A stretch of 64,000 nt of DNA, taken from Zygnema cylindricum (lineage: Eukaryota > Streptophyta > Zygnematophyceae > Zygnematales > Zygnemataceae). Positions within the stretch are counted from its first letter, which is position 1. Each line of letters begins with the position of its first letter. Under the pieces are notes generated by a model, which saw only the letters and a program-made list of their open reading frames with translations, was not told the origin of the DNA and did no database searches. The stretch is from positions 62,001-126,000 of the forward strand of contig JBBHKE010002306.1 of assembly GCA_037447655.1 (NCBI GenBank), in the 5' to 3' direction. Of the stretch, positions 63,379 to 64,000 are shown in pieces. A program made the translations under genes and the position numbers.

Positions 63379-64000
63379 CCTTAAGACTTCGTTTCATGCA
63401 CCCCTGCGATACCCTTTCAAATGCAACTAATTGTCCCTTGTACATTTACTCCAGTTCCAATTGTCACTTATTGTTGTACTTCTCCCCCTTCTAAATTCTG
63501 ACCTTTACCTTGTCAAAAATCCTTGGTTCACTTAGCAGCTCTCCAATCGTCCTCTTGCATGTGTTCCGCTATCGATCGTGCTAACTATCGCCTTGCCAAC
63601 CGAGAATTATACTTTAGATTAAAAATGTATTCCTTTCGCAATTCGCGCTTTTCACTTCCCATGTTCAATTTTGTTTTTGAGTGTTTCTCCAACTATTTTC
63701 CCACCCACTTGAAGCACTACCTGTCTGCCATTTACTCGCCACCTCTACTAATCTACCCTTTACTGCCAAACTACTACTCCAAAAGTCTGAAATGTCCAAT
63801 CGCACTCACAACACTTCTTTTGCATTAGTCCAACCTCTCTCCAAACAATCTTTCACCCTAAACACACCATTGCTTCCGCTGTCTTGATGTAAGATTACAC
63901 TTTGTAAGGGTAAAAAGATTTTCCCAATGTGATTAAATTATGCAATTTTCTATATCGCCATGCTGCCCTAGTCGGACATCGAAGCTGTGCTAATCATACA
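63379..64000. other. Unassigned window end
   Basis: AT-rich, pyrimidine-biased. If the preceding LTR start is real, this would be the 3' internal part of a minus-strand element, but no RNase H or other motif was found in any frame. Confidence 0.4.

Overview
The window looks like a repeat-dominated intergenic stretch of a plant or streptophyte-alga nuclear genome. Almost everything recognisable is LTR retrotransposon, in several layers of nesting, and no complete host gene could be supported. Two things point to a plant host. One gypsy element has a primer-binding site one mismatch from the 3' end of plant initiator tRNA-Met. Several copia elements have a 15-base site complementary to the anticodon arm of the plant form of initiator tRNA-Met. 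The lineage within streptophytes cannot be fixed from the sequence.

Region by region. At 1-500 lies an inverted partial copy of a MITE-like repeat whose other copy is near 47.0 kb. From about 0.6 to 18.63 kb runs an old Ty3/gypsy element (G1: 5' LTR end, PBS, gag, zinc knuckles, protease, RT, RNase H, start of integrase). It is split in gag by a second gypsy element (G2, 2967-15745). G2 is the highlight of the window. Its order is a very proline-rich Gag, zinc knuckles, aspartic protease, C5 cytosine DNA methyltransferase, RT, RNase H, DDE integrase and a C-terminal PHD finger. Its termini are arranged A1-body-B1-A2-B2 instead of as ordinary LTRs. G1 is cut off at 18630 by copia C1 (+), whose 3' LTR abuts copia C2 (-, to 26318). 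Next come a condensed copia derivative N2 (+, 26319 to about 28960) and a complete copia C4 (-, 29114-35856). C4 has two 1032-bp LTRs and a perfect TATAT target-site duplication. From 36.3 to 46.9 kb the sequence is mostly non-coding. It holds ATCGATA-rich foldback repeats, a 1.7-kb 44-bp minisatellite, purine-rich tracts, short tandem arrays and a 60-codon P-type ATPase-like relic. From 46.9 to 52.7 kb are two MITE-like elements, copia C3 (-), a 54-bp minisatellite, an LTR foldback and the second condensed copia derivative N1 (-). Copia C5 (+, 52749-57915), a gag-LTR-RNase H arrangement of two minus-strand copies (C6/C7) and degenerate LTR-like sequence fill the rest.

All seven C/N copies whose LTR still covers the segment (eight LTRs in all) carry, antisense to the element, a tRNA-like segment with an A-box-like motif, a B-box-like motif and a T-run 13-25 bases further on. 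This looks like a complete Pol III unit. Nearly all element genes are broken by in-frame stops and frameshifts. The longest undamaged frame is the C1 RT-RNase H frame (18633-20357). The methyltransferase core of G2 is broken by one internal TAG, with all visible catalytic motifs still present.
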